From: Gammaproteobacteria bacterium
Lineage (GTDB): Bacteria; Pseudomonadota; Gammaproteobacteria; Pseudomonadales; Pseudohongiellaceae
DNA: 64,000 nt
Direction of reading: 5' to 3'
Assembly (NCBI GenBank): GCA_041395725.1
Contig: JAWKZW010000001.1
Location: 2,976,001-3,040,000, forward strand
Below are positions 34,591 to 44,060 of this stretch, piece after piece. Numbering within the stretch: the stretch's first letter is position 1; every line of letters begins with the position of its first letter. The notes beneath the pieces were generated by a model. That model did not search any database. It was given only the letters and a program-made list of their open reading frames with translations, and was not told where the DNA came from. A program made the position numbers and the translations under genes.

Positions 34591-34727
34591 ATACGTGCGG
34601 TAGAATTATCAGCGGCTCCCCTGGATGGCTGAGCGTGTGCTTTCGCCGCCAGGATTAGGAGTGCGATACACTGTCACATGGCGCAGCAACACAATTTTCG
34701 ATTTGGCAGGGCAACAGGGGACCAACA

Positions 34728-35087
34728 ATGTATATCAATACCTATGTGCTGGGGGTGCCAGAACATAAAAAGAATCAATACGTCGCTCTGGCGCAGCAGT
34801 ATGCTGAGATTGCCAAGGAGTACGGGGCGCTGGAAATAGCTGAAAATTGGGAATCTGACGTGCCTGACGGTGAGCAGACTGATTATCGCAAGGCAGTAAA
34901 AGCCCTGCCAGGCGAGAAAATCGTCGTGTCCTGGGTGATATGGCCGGATCGTGCGACTGCTGACAAAGCACACAAAGGCATGTTCGCCGATCCCCGCATG
35001 GCAGAGATTGGCGAGATGCCATTTGATGGCAAGCGCATGATTCTTGGCGGGTTCGAACCAATCCTGCTGTTTCGCAGGGAGGGATGA
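34728..35087 (+). CDS. DUF1428 family protein (YbaA-like)
   Basis: A 119-aa protein of the dimeric ferredoxin-like fold family DUF1428. Typical stretches are MYINTYVLGVPEHKK at the start, EIAENWESDVPDG in the middle, and FDGKRMILGGFEPIL at the end. GGGG lies 8 nt ahead of the ATG. No enzyme activity is established for the family; E. coli ybaA is the best known relative. Stretch 35088-35449 downstream holds only two short overlapping frames of doubtful value. Confidence 0.88.
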   Translation: MYINTYVLGVPEHKKNQYVALAQQYAEIAKEYGALEIAENWESDVPDGEQTDYRKAVKALPGEKIVVSWVIWPDRATADKAHKGMFADPRMAEIGEMPFDGKRMILGGFEPILLFRREG

Positions 35088-35449
35088 GCATCTGCTGCCA
35101 GTTCGCCAGTGAGTGAGGTTACTCCAAGCAGAATCACCGCTCATGTCATCATCTACGAATGGCCTATTAGGGTTGACTGAACGACAACAGAATGTAGCCG
35201 TTCTTAGTGGCAAAAATGCATGAACTCTATGATGAGTCCTATCGCATTCAGTATTGTAACTTCCTGGAAATGTCAGGAATCGGTGCGGATTATAGTCCAC
35301 AATGGATCCTCGATGAACATCTGGCAGATTCTGGAACATCTGAAAAAGAAGGAGTCTATTGACCCTCAGGCAGAGGTCCCATAGTGTTTGGCCAATAAGC
35401 TGAAGAGCGCTGGTCGGAACCAGCCAACTCACGCTTCCATAAGTTCATT

Positions 35450-35659
35450 CTATGTCGGGTACTCTTGCAGCGCCCTGGCAGGCAGTTCTCGAATGATGGT
35501 GGATTTGGTCGGCCCGTCTATGCGAGACGCTCTGATTTCCTCGATGCGCTGGTCGATCTCGCGTGGAAGGCGAATGGTCATAGCATTCATCAACTCATCT
35601 GCGCCAAGGGGTGGTCTTCCTATCCTATTGGCTTGGCTTTTGTTCTTTTTTCTGGGCAT
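35450..35659 (-). CDS. Ribbon-helix-helix DNA-binding protein, possible orphan antitoxin
   Basis: A 69-aa basic protein. The centre, MTIRLPREIDQRIEEI, is a ribbon-helix-helix core of the CopG/Arc type (beta strand then amphipathic helix). The N-terminal arm is basic (PRKKNKSQANR). Such proteins are often antitoxins, but no toxin gene is recognised beside it: leftward the DNA has only small frames. GAGGAGTC lies just upstream of the start. Confidence 0.65.
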   Translation of the reverse strand: MPRKKNKSQANRIGRPPLGADELMNAMTIRLPREIDQRIEEIRASRIDGPTKSTIIRELPARALQEYPT

Positions 35660-35698
35660 TTTGACTCCTCAGGTTTCACAATATTAGTCAGAGGTTCC

Positions 35699-38011
35699 TT
35701 ATATCTGAAATAATCGATTGAATTTGATTGCCAGGCCACGATTTCTTAATTCAAGCGAATCGGGATTACCGAAAGGATCGGTATTCCTGTCATCGCTGTA
35801 CACAATAAATAGTTCGCTGCCGGGTGCCCATTCCCATCTGAAGCGAAAATTACTGCTGAAAGAGCTGGCTCTGGAGTCGTACTGGATTAAGCCACTGAAA
35901 TACATGCGTGGAGTAATGGTGTAAGTTACGCGAAACCGACCAAGCTCGGTACGAAAATCACCTTCGGGTAACTCAACCTTATTAAATGAATAACTTGGTT
36001 CGATTGATAACTGCGGCGAAAGTTCGAGGCGGCCGGAGCTGAGTCCGATAGCTGTGTTGGTGCCACTCCAGAAGTCGCCAACCCGCAATGATAATTGGCC
36101 GCTGAATTGCCGCTGGGTTCCAAGACTGTACGAAAGCTCGTAGCTGGTAAAATCATACTCACCCGGTTGCAGTGTTACCTTCGGTGCGATGCGAAATGGT
36201 CGGGTTATCATCTCAAATTCATCAATCACTGAGATATCCACCGAGTCGCCTTCTTCGAATTCGGCAGTAAAGCTTAGCTCATGGCGGCGAGTCTCCAGAT
36301 TATCTGTAGTGGCAGACCAGTAAGACTCTGTATTAGCCTGGAGTACAAACCGCCGAATAGATTCGCTGGAGGCGATGCGGGGGCTGAAGCGACCCCCACC
36401 TTCATACTGCTTGAAATTGTTGCGTCTCTTGAATCCGATCTCTGGATTGAAATTGTTTTCAACTACAAGATAACCTGACCGGAATCCATAGCGGTCTCCA
36501 TTGTATTCAAAGTTTCCCATATAGCTCAGATCATCGTCCTGGAGGCCTGACGTTTCTGTTTTAGCTGCAAACCCGCTGAGCTCAAAATCTGTGAGGAAGT
36601 TGAACTGCCCATCAATACCGTATAGTTGATTGGAACCCTCGCTAATGGCTGAATTTGATCGGTCGGTCAGAATAAGTCCTACGCGACTGCGGCTGAGAAT
36701 GTCTCTCTTGACTCGCAAAACAGAAAAGTCAGTGGATTCAAAACCCTCCAGTCCTGCGCCATCAGTACCGATTGTCAGGGCACCGACATCGAAGTCCCCG
36801 ATCTTTCCGGTTAGCCTGCCACCGACATCTATGGGTACAATCTGTCCCTGTTCCAGGCCGATTCGGCGGCTGAAAAACATGGTTGGTATGTCCAGATTAC
36901 CAGGCTGTGTAAAATCAAAATTCCCCCTGCCTTCCAGGAAAAACTCTCGTTTCTCAGGAAAAAACAGGTCGAATCGAGTCAGGTTTACCTGCCTTTCGTC
37001 CACTTCCACCTGGGCGAAATCGGTGTTATAGGTAAAGTCAGCCGTCAGGTTGTTGGTAATTCCAAATTTAACATCAACTCCCACTTCGCCATCCAGCTCG
37101 TCGTTGATCTGTGGCGTCACCAGGCGATTTGTTGATAAGTTGCTAAGGCCGTAAGGCTTAATTTCAAGGTTGAAGTTGCGTGGGGGGACCTCTATCTCAG
37201 TAAGCGTACCGGCTTGTGAAATTCGCCACATGCCGGCGACCAGGCTGTTACCAAAAGCTGCCGAGATCGGCAACTCAGTGAGATAGGAAGCTTCATTCAG
37301 TCGTCTTATGATGCGGCGAAATTGAACTCCCCAGGTCTGGTCCGCTCCGGGTTCGTAGCGAAGCGATCTGAATGGTATGCGCATCTCAACGGTCCAGCCT
37401 CCGTCGAAACGGCCGACCCGGGAGTCCCAAACGACATTCCAGTCAAAGTTCACGCCTCGACCTCTGTCACCTTCGTTGGCTATAGCAAAGTCAGAGAAGC
37501 CTCCGATCGGAGTCACCAGAAACGCGACGCCATTGCGTCGGTCGAGGTAAGTATCCAGCATGACTGAGAACGAATCATTGGATCGGAGTTGAATGGTGTC
37601 CCTGCGCATTTCATTGGCAACCCAATCTTCTTCAGGTACTGATTCGTAGTTGCGTGCAGCAATATATATATTATCGTCATCGTAGTAGACCCATGCTTCA
37701 GTTCTCTCACTGGCCGGGCCCCCCTCATCTGGAATCTGCTGAATAAAACTGTCAATTGGGGAAAGCTGTGTATAAACATCTTCATCCAGATTTCCGTCCA
37801 CGCTTATATCGCCGTCATATCGGACCGCCTTTATAGTTGTTCTGCCTTCGGCATCATGACTTACTACAACCTCCTGTGCCCTGGCATTGGAGAATCCAAT
37901 ACTGCACACCACAAACACAGCCAAAGATGCTTTCAATGGAGAGCTTTTCAGCAGAGCAAAAGCCGAAACAGCGAGGACGGCCTGGTCGTTTTTACTATTC
38001 TTGTTATCCAT
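35699..38011 (-). CDS. DUF5916 outer-membrane protein with CBM9-like N-terminal domain
   Basis: A 770-aa exported protein. Residues 1-45 are a long signal peptide ending NARAQ. Residues about 60-240 form a carbohydrate-binding-module-9-like beta sandwich (VDGNLDEDVYTQL, YDDDNIYIAARNYES, GWTVEMRIPFRSLRY). The rest is a predicted beta-barrel with FFPEKREFFLEGRGNFDF and alternating aromatic strands to the C-terminal aliphatic/aromatic end. Ligand unknown; an outer-membrane role is inferred. It is divergent from a marR gene with a perfect palindrome between, so it is probably repressed by that MarR protein. Confidence 0.86.
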   Translation of the reverse strand: MDNKNSKNDQAVLAVSAFALLKSSPLKASLAVFVVCSIGFSNARAQEVVVSHDAEGRTTIKAVRYDGDISVDGNLDEDVYTQLSPIDSFIQQIPDEGGPASERTEAWVYYDDDNIYIAARNYESVPEEDWVANEMRRDTIQLRSNDSFSVMLDTYLDRRNGVAFLVTPIGGFSDFAIANEGDRGRGVNFDWNVVWDSRVGRFDGGWTVEMRIPFRSLRYEPGADQTWGVQFRRIIRRLNEASYLTELPISAAFGNSLVAGMWRISQAGTLTEIEVPPRNFNLEIKPYGLSNLSTNRLVTPQINDELDGEVGVDVKFGITNNLTADFTYNTDFAQVEVDERQVNLTRFDLFFPEKREFFLEGRGNFDFTQPGNLDIPTMFFSRRIGLEQGQIVPIDVGGRLTGKIGDFDVGALTIGTDGAGLEGFESTDFSVLRVKRDILSRSRVGLILTDRSNSAISEGSNQLYGIDGQFNFLTDFELSGFAAKTETSGLQDDDLSYMGNFEYNGDRYGFRSGYLVVENNFNPEIGFKRRNNFKQYEGGGRFSPRIASSESIRRFVLQANTESYWSATTDNLETRRHELSFTAEFEEGDSVDISVIDEFEMITRPFRIAPKVTLQPGEYDFTSYELSYSLGTQRQFSGQLSLRVGDFWSGTNTAIGLSSGRLELSPQLSIEPSYSFNKVELPEGDFRTELGRFRVTYTITPRMYFSGLIQYDSRASSFSSNFRFRWEWAPGSELFIVYSDDRNTDPFGNPDSLELRNRGLAIKFNRLFQI

Positions 38012-38062
38012 GTGATCCTCTTCTTTGGATTAATTGTTTTTTGTGAAATCTACATTTTATTG

Positions 38063-38086
38063 CACATAGTGTATATACACTATGTG
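38063..38086. promoter_or_regulatory. Perfect 24-bp palindrome, probable MarR operator
   Basis: The half-site CACATAGTGTAT is followed immediately by its exact inverse. Leftward, TTGGCA (38087-38092 on the minus strand) abuts the palindrome and would serve as -35, so the palindrome would lie between the -35 and -10 elements of the DUF5916 gene. This is the usual place for a repressor of the MarR type, and a marR gene starts at 38222. Confidence 0.78.
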
Positions 38087-38221
38087 TGCCAATGTGTGAC
38101 ATCGTGGGTTACATTCGGCTTGGCAGTCTGACGTAATGTTGGACGCTGGTGGGCGTCGAATTTAGAATAGAGGCGCGAAAGCGGTACCACTACCTGACCA
38201 ATACAAGAGGAGATTACTGCA

Positions 38222-38710
38222 TTGCCTGAGGACGAGGAGTTGATAACACAGCTAAACGATTATGAAACTTTGCTTAAGGCGGGACTGAATTCTCGGTGCA
38301 GTATGTTTCACCTGCGGCGCTCGTCACGTGCGGTAAGTAGACTGTATTCAGGTATTTTGGACGACATTGGTTTGGATTCGGGCCATTTCAGTGCGCTGAT
38401 GATAATTTCCAGGCTTGGCCCATTGTCTATCAGCGATGTCGCCAATCGAATGGGTCTGGAAAGAACCACAATGAGTCGAAACCTTAAGTCTCTAAGCAAA
38501 CAACAATTAATCAAAATAGGGGATTCAGGGCATGGACGTACTCGACAAGTAGAACTGACAGAGAAAGGCAATAAGGTCCTGCTTGAAGCTATACCACGAT
38601 GGGAAGCCTCTCAATCCAGGTTGAGAAAGTTGATAGGTGAAGAAGACATGGAAGCGCTGAATACTTTATTAGCGCGCGTTTACGCGGTGACTCAGGCGGA
38701 TTCAAAATGA
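38222..38710 (+). CDS. MarR family transcriptional regulator
   Basis: A 162-aa winged-helix dimer. The recognition region is LSISDVANRMGLERTTMSRNLKSL (about residues 73-96) and the wing is DSGHGRTRQVELTEKG. Start is TTG with GAGGAG 9 nt ahead. The effector is unknown; a lone Cys in the N-terminal part (SRCSMFHLRR) could allow redox sensing, which is a guess. It probably controls itself and the divergent DUF5916 gene through the palindrome at 38063-38086. Confidence 0.9.
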   Translation: MPEDEELITQLNDYETLLKAGLNSRCSMFHLRRSSRAVSRLYSGILDDIGLDSGHFSALMIISRLGPLSISDVANRMGLERTTMSRNLKSLSKQQLIKIGDSGHGRTRQVELTEKGNKVLLEAIPRWEASQSRLRKLIGEEDMEALNTLLARVYAVTQADSK

Positions 38711-38834
38711 ATAGTTGAACAAGGGTTCGCCAATTCAGCAAGCCGGACGACCTGCCATTATGCATACCCCTGAAGTTCTACTTATAATCCTGCAGGGCAT
38801 GGTTGTTTCTTATCAGCAGTGAAACTGCCTATTC

Positions 38835-39530
38835 TCAGACTTCAAGCCATTCTGCTCTGACGTCATCCGCCTGCATAAGGGTTTCTGGTGTGCCTTCGTA
38901 GACCACCTTGCCATGGCCCATGACATAAAGTCGGCTCGAAATTCTCAGGGCGATATTCAGCTTCTGTTCCACCAGCAGGATGGACACACCCCGATCGGCA
39001 ATTTCCCGTAGCAGATTGCCAACCTGTTCAACCAGTTTGGGCGCCAGGCCTTCGGTCGGTTCGTCGATCATGACCAGGGCCGGGTCCCCCATCAGGGTAC
39101 GGCACATGCACAGCATTTGCTGTTCGCCGCCGCTGAGAACTCCGCCAGGGACGTCGGCTCTTGCCTTCAGGTTAGGAAACATGGAGAAAATTTCCTCGAT
39201 GGTCCAGCGGCCACTGGTACGGGCAGATTTCTGGCCAAGGGCAAGGTTCTGGCGAACGGTCAGCGTGGGGAAGATATCCCGATTTTCCGGAACGTAACCG
39301 ATACCAAGTTTGGCGATCTCAAAGGATTGTTTGCCCGCTATTTCCTGCCCTTTGAAGTGAATCGAGCCCTGGGGTTTTACTTCGCCCATAATGGTTTTAA
39401 CCGTCGTGGATCTGCCTACGCCGTTACGCCCCAGCAGGCTGACGATTTCGCCTTCCTTGACGGTGAAATTCACTCCCTGCAGGATGTGACTTTTACCGTA
39501 ATAGGCATGCAGGTTGCGTACTTCAAGCAC
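38835..39530 (-). CDS. livF: Branched-chain amino acid ABC transporter ATPase LivF, with altered Walker A
   Basis: A 231-aa ATPase subunit, last gene of livKHMGF. It has the signature LSGGEQQML and Walker B LVMIDEPTEGLAP. The Walker A loop reads GRNGVGRST: the invariant Lys is Arg (R40, codon AGA at 39411-39413), a one-base change from AAA. Lys-to-Arg at this site usually abolishes ATP hydrolysis. The start overlaps the livG end by 8 bp. All other family residues look intact, so either one site of the LivG/LivF pair is degenerate or the base is a sequencing error. Confidence 0.9.
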   Translation of the reverse strand: MLEVRNLHAYYGKSHILQGVNFTVKEGEIVSLLGRNGVGRSTTVKTIMGEVKPQGSIHFKGQEIAGKQSFEIAKLGIGYVPENRDIFPTLTVRQNLALGQKSARTSGRWTIEEIFSMFPNLKARADVPGGVLSGGEQQMLCMCRTLMGDPALVMIDEPTEGLAPKLVEQVGNLLREIADRGVSILLVEQKLNIALRISSRLYVMGHGKVVYEGTPETLMQADDVRAEWLEV

Positions 39531-40275
39531 CGGTGGCCACCTCTCCCAGGTAAGCTTCCTGAACCTTAGGGTTGTTGCGGATATTCTGTGGTGTATCGGT
39601 AGCGATAATCTCGCCGTAGACCAGCACGCTGATGCGATCTGCTACGTCAAACACAATGTTCATGTCGTGCTCGACCATGACCAGGGTTTTCCCCTCGGTA
39701 ACCTTTCGAATCAGTTGTACAGCGTTTTCCGCCTCGCTGTGGCTCATGCCTGCCACCGGTTCGTCCAGCAGGATGACGTCAGCTCCTCCGGCGATGGCAA
39801 TCCCCAGTTCCAGAGCCCGTTGCTGGGCATACGCGAGTTCGGCGGCAGGGAAGTGTGCCTTGTCGCTGAGCCCGATTTCCGCAAGGATTGAGTGTGCTTT
39901 ATCATTCAGACCGAATTCCCGCCCCAGCAGGTGCCAGAACGAATAGCGGTAACCGGCGTTCCATAACAATGCACAGCGAATATTCTCAAATACGTTCATA
40001 CGCGGAAAAATGTTGGTGACCTGAAAACTTCTTGCCAGGCCGAGCCTCGCTATCTGATAGGGTGTGTTGTCATGAATGGCTTTACCCTTGAAGTTGATAG
40101 AGCCGGAAGTCAACTTGTAGCGACCGCTGATCAGGTGGAAGAGGGTGGATTTCCCTGCGCCATTGGGGCCGATAATGGCGTGCTTCTCGCCTTCCTGAAT
40201 TTCCAGCGTGACATCACGGATAATCGGAGTGGGACCGAAATGTTTGCTGACATTCTGCAGTGAGAGTATTGCCAT
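39523..40275 (-). CDS. livG: Branched-chain amino acid ABC transporter ATPase LivG
   Basis: A 250-aa ATPase with canonical Walker A (GPNGAGKST), a long LivG-type insert, the ABC signature-like AELAYAQQRALELG and Walker B VILLDEPVAGM. In this protein the LSGGQ signature is the degenerate LivG form (AYAQQR). ATG 40275 was chosen because AAAGGAG lies 10 nt ahead and it begins MAILSLQNVSK; an upstream extension would run through livM. Its start lies 6 bp after the livM stop, inside the operon. Confidence 0.92.
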   Translation of the reverse strand: MAILSLQNVSKHFGPTPIIRDVTLEIQEGEKHAIIGPNGAGKSTLFHLISGRYKLTSGSINFKGKAIHDNTPYQIARLGLARSFQVTNIFPRMNVFENIRCALLWNAGYRYSFWHLLGREFGLNDKAHSILAEIGLSDKAHFPAAELAYAQQRALELGIAIAGGADVILLDEPVAGMSHSEAENAVQLIRKVTEGKTLVMVEHDMNIVFDVADRISVLVYGEIIATDTPQNIRNNPKVQEAYLGEVATGA

Positions 40276-40280
40276 GCTGC

Positions 40281-41504
40281 TCACTCCTTTTCCGCCAAAG
40301 CAGAGTTGGCGGTATCCCAGGCGTCCCGCAACTGTCCCAGGGAAAGCCAGGTCAGGTAGGCGGAGGCGCCAGTCAGACCGATCAGTATAGCCCAGCTGAA
40401 AATGCTCGCCGGGTTGAGTGTCAGGCCCAGGTAATGGAACACTTCCTGCTGCGTATGGCTCATTTCGATCAGTGCGATGGCGCCAGCTAAGCAGGCCAGG
40501 CCAGGCGTGCCGGTTATGAGGTAGGGGGCAAGCAGGTTCTTCAATCTGCCGTGAACCCAGGCAGTCTGGTGCATCATAATGAAACCGGCGAATCCTCGCG
40601 GCAGAAACATCACAGTGAGCAGAAACATAATCCCCAGGTACAGCATCCACAACTCTGTATAGCTGCTGAGTAAGGAGTTCATCAAGGTCAGAATCACAGC
40701 GCCGATTATAGGGCCGATGAAATAGCCCAGGCCGCCGATATAAGCCATCAGCAACACCCGGCCCGATGTCGCCGCGTTGAGGTTTTCCTCGGTCATGAAT
40801 TCATAATTCATGGCGAACAGGCCACCGGCGATGCCGGCAAACAGCCCCGAGGCACAAAAGGAAATGAAGCGTACCCGCCGGGCACTGTACCCGATAAATT
40901 CGGCGCGCTCGGGGTTATCTCTGACGGCGTTGGCCATCCGGCCGGCGGGTGTCTGGGTGAACAGGTACATGAAAAGCGTGGCGATGAAGACCCAGAAAGA
41001 TGCAAGGTAATAGACTTCCAGGTCCTGGGCAAAGTCGACACCGAACAATGGCGGGCCAAAGGTTCGGTCGCCAATTACGCCGGCTTCGCCCCCGAAGAAA
41101 TCCGCAAAAATCAGCGAAGATGCAGCAATCAGTTCGCCAATACCCAGGGATATCATGGCAAACACGGTGCCGGCTTTACGGGTCGAAAAGCTGCCGATAA
41201 GAATTGCCGCCATTAACCCGAACAGACCGCCGACAAGTGGGATCAGGACCACGGAAAAGTAGACAGTTTCGAATTCAATCATGATCAGGGCATGCACGGC
41301 CATGAATCCGCCAAGCCCGAAATACACCGCATGGCCGAATGACAGCATGCCCCCCTGGCCCAGCAGCATGTTATAGCTGAGAGCAAAAACGATGGCTATG
41401 GCCATCTGGTTCAGAATAGAGATTCCAAGTATGGAATCGAATATCCGGGGCAGTATCAGCAGGATGGCGAGAAAGACAAGCCAGATTGTCAGTTTCTTTA
41501 GCAT
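40281..41504 (-). CDS. livM: Branched-chain amino acid ABC transporter permease LivM
   Basis: A 407-aa inner-membrane permease. Residues 1-300 hold about eight membrane segments with LSYNMLLGQGGMLSFGHAVYFGLGGF and the coupling-helix region NAVRDNPERAEFIGY. The C-terminal part (about 315-400) adds further hydrophobic segments beyond the family's usual length of 320-360. ATG 41504 has GGGAAG 10 nt ahead; a TTG 24 nt upstream lacks a site. It begins 5 bp after the livH stop. Confidence 0.9.
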   Translation of the reverse strand: MLKKLTIWLVFLAILLILPRIFDSILGISILNQMAIAIVFALSYNMLLGQGGMLSFGHAVYFGLGGFMAVHALIMIEFETVYFSVVLIPLVGGLFGLMAAILIGSFSTRKAGTVFAMISLGIGELIAASSLIFADFFGGEAGVIGDRTFGPPLFGVDFAQDLEVYYLASFWVFIATLFMYLFTQTPAGRMANAVRDNPERAEFIGYSARRVRFISFCASGLFAGIAGGLFAMNYEFMTEENLNAATSGRVLLMAYIGGLGYFIGPIIGAVILTLMNSLLSSYTELWMLYLGIMFLLTVMFLPRGFAGFIMMHQTAWVHGRLKNLLAPYLITGTPGLACLAGAIALIEMSHTQQEVFHYLGLTLNPASIFSWAILIGLTGASAYLTWLSLGQLRDAWDTANSALAEKE

Positions 41505-41508
41505 TGAT

Positions 41509-42459
41509 TCATTCTTCCCGCTTGCCAAGCAGGCCGGTGGGCCGGAATATCAACACCAGTACCAGCAGCAGAAATGGCAGGATCGGAGCAATCTGGGGCA
41601 ACGTCAGTGTCCACAGATCGTTCAATGGGTGGCTGCGCTCGAATGACAGGCCCAGCAGTGCCAGCAAGTCCGGCATGCCGACATCCGATGCGATGGCGTA
41701 GGATTGCAGCAGTCCGATCAACAGCGAGGCAAGAAAAGCTCCGGCAAGAGAGCCAAGACCACCGATGACGACAATGACAAACACGATGCTGCCAAGCACC
41801 AGCGCCATACCGGGAAACGTGGTAAGGACCGGCCCGGCGATGACTCCCGCGACACCAGCCAGCGCAGACCCCACGCCGAAAACGCCCATGAAGATCAGCG
41901 GTACGTTGTGACCCAGACTGGCGACCGTATGTGGGTGCGAAATGGCGGCTTGAATGATGATGCCAACGCGGCTGCGGGTGAGGGTGTGGTACAGGCCGAT
42001 AAAGATGGCTACCGAGATAAAAATCATGAACCCCCGATAGGCGGAGAATTCCTGGCCAAAGAGAGTGAACAGCGGGAAATCCAGTAAGTCGGGCTGTTGG
42101 TAGTCTTTGGTATCCCGCCCCCAGAAGAACTGCACCAGTTCTTCAATCAGAAATGCCAGGCCGAAGGTGAACACCAGCTCTGCAACATGACCGTGTCTGT
42201 GTACGTGACGCAGTCCGTAGCGTTCAACCAGAGCCCCGAGGATGCCGACGATGACGGGGGCCACTAACAACCCGACCCAGAAACCCAGGTAGGTGCTGAT
42301 TGAGTAGGCGAAATAGGCGCCTAACATGTAAAAACTGGCATGGGCAAAATTCAGTACGCCCATCATGCTGAAGATGAGTGTCAGGCCGCTCGCCAGCATG
42401 AACAGCAGCAGCCCGGTGACCAGTCCATTGAGGGTTGCAAAAACGAATACGTCCAGCAT
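41509..42459 (-). CDS. livH: Branched-chain amino acid ABC transporter permease LivH
   Basis: A 316-aa permease with about eight membrane segments, including LNGLVTGLLLFMLASGLTLIF at the N terminus and the coupling motif near AISHPHTVASLGHNV. It pairs with LivM in the membrane. Same operon, 48 bp after livK. Confidence 0.92.
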   Translation of the reverse strand: MLDVFVFATLNGLVTGLLLFMLASGLTLIFSMMGVLNFAHASFYMLGAYFAYSISTYLGFWVGLLVAPVIVGILGALVERYGLRHVHRHGHVAELVFTFGLAFLIEELVQFFWGRDTKDYQQPDLLDFPLFTLFGQEFSAYRGFMIFISVAIFIGLYHTLTRSRVGIIIQAAISHPHTVASLGHNVPLIFMGVFGVGSALAGVAGVIAGPVLTTFPGMALVLGSIVFVIVVIGGLGSLAGAFLASLLIGLLQSYAIASDVGMPDLLALLGLSFERSHPLNDLWTLTLPQIAPILPFLLLVLVLIFRPTGLLGKREE

Positions 42460-42507
42460 CTGTTCGTTGTTCTCTCTGCGCGCTGCGTTTCAGCGGGTGC
42501 CGGTACC

Positions 42508-43767
42508 TTAACGGCGGGGTCGTCTCATACGGCAGCTGGTTTCGTTAAAGGTTTCCTCTGCAGGTACATGGTATTCGCTGAACAGGCCGAAGCCTGAGTT
42601 ATCCGCATCGAATTCAATGTTCTCGTCGGTATGCACCGAAATGTGCAGCGATTGAAAAATCTGATGATCTTCGCCGCGCATCCAGACTTCCTCACCGCTT
42701 AACGTGGTGTGGCGCATATCCTCGAGGGCCAGGGCGATATCGTAGGGGGCAGTGCTGCCACTTTTTTCGATTGCTTCTACGACCATGCGCAGGGCATTGA
42801 CAATGCGCGGCTGCGTCACATCGTTGCCCGGGTTGGCGGCCTTAAAAGCCCGGATGAAGTCCTTGCGTTCCTCGGTGGGAATAGGATTGGAGGTCTCGTT
42901 GTGAACCAGATAGACCAGGCCCTTGGCATCCTCTCCCAGTGTTGCGGTGATGCCGTCGTAAGCCGCATAGAATGTGTATATCGGTATACGCAGTCCCGAG
43001 TCGATTATTGACCGCGCCAGCGATACCATGTCTGCGCCGAAATTGCCGGTAATCACGGCGTCCGCTCCGGAGGCGACTATCTTGGTGACATAGGGGGTAA
43101 AGTCTTTTACCTGCCCGATAGGATGAAGTTCGTCCCCGACGATCTGGATGTCCGGGCGTTTTTCTTTCAGCATGGCAATCGAGGTCTCGGCTACAACCTG
43201 GCCGAAGGAATAGTCCTGACCGATGATGTACACACTCTTGATGGCATCATTCATGGCGATGTAATCGGTGAGTACTTCGAGCTTCATAATGGCATGGGCA
43301 TCGAAACGGAAATGCCAGAAACTGCAATTCTCTTCGGTGAGGATAGGGTCCACCGCCGAATAATTGATCTGTAACACCTCCTGGTCCGGGTTGCGCCGGT
43401 TGTGTCGGTCAACAGCAGAGCTCAGGGTATTGGCGACGGCAGAACTGTTGCCCTGAAAAATTATCTGTATTCCCTCGCCAATGGCGCGCCGGAACTGTAA
43501 CTGGGTTTCGGTTGGGCTTTGTTTATTATCCAGGGGAACAATTTCGATCTTGCGACCATTAAGGATGCCGTTTCTGGCATTGTAAAAATAGTCTGCAGCG
43601 AACTGAAGCTGTTTAAGACCATTGTTCCCGATGGATGCGAAGGAGCCTGATAGAGGGTCAATAAATGCAATGCGGACCGGCTCCTGGGCCTGGCCCGCCA
43701 GCGCCGTTAGCGCCAGTGAAAACAATACCAGGGCGTTGAGCAGGACTTTTTTCAGGGTAGTATTCAT
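42508..43767 (-). CDS. livK: ABC transporter substrate-binding protein, LivK-type
   Basis: A 419-aa periplasmic type I binding protein. Signal peptide 1-27 (ALTALAGQAQ). Ligand-pocket segments are visible, such as IDPLSGSFASIGNNG near the start and GQDYSFGQVVAETS in the middle. The family binds branched-chain amino acids, amides, urea or aromatic acids, so the substrate is open. First gene of the five-gene livKHMGF operon. The ribosome site before the ATG is weak. Confidence 0.9.
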   Translation of the reverse strand: MNTTLKKVLLNALVLFSLALTALAGQAQEPVRIAFIDPLSGSFASIGNNGLKQLQFAADYFYNARNGILNGRKIEIVPLDNKQSPTETQLQFRRAIGEGIQIIFQGNSSAVANTLSSAVDRHNRRNPDQEVLQINYSAVDPILTEENCSFWHFRFDAHAIMKLEVLTDYIAMNDAIKSVYIIGQDYSFGQVVAETSIAMLKEKRPDIQIVGDELHPIGQVKDFTPYVTKIVASGADAVITGNFGADMVSLARSIIDSGLRIPIYTFYAAYDGITATLGEDAKGLVYLVHNETSNPIPTEERKDFIRAFKAANPGNDVTQPRIVNALRMVVEAIEKSGSTAPYDIALALEDMRHTTLSGEEVWMRGEDHQIFQSLHISVHTDENIEFDADNSGFGLFSEYHVPAEETFNETSCRMRRPRR

Positions 43768-44060
43768 CGCTGTTAATCCATGTTGTTTTCAGGGCGACTG
43801 CCCGCCAGGGCTGGCGGCTGGGCAATTGGATTAGAAGACTCTCGGAGCGCTGTTTCTTTTAATAGTGGCCCGACATTAACCCAGAGTCGAGATTTAAATC
43901 AAGAACTGCATAAGCGGATGGGGCAAACGCGACAAATACCGGCACCAGTTGGCCCAGACCCGGAAATATTGGTGATTTTGGCGTAAACTATCGCCTGCTG
44001 ATGATTGATTATCGTTGCGGCAATATTCACCGTGCCGCTTCTTACCGGGGTGCTGCTGAC

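Noticed and set aside
35216..35384. Two overlapping short frames (48 and 54 codons) on the plus strand
   Set aside because: No ribosome site, no family, and they overlap in different phases; probably chance or a decayed gene.
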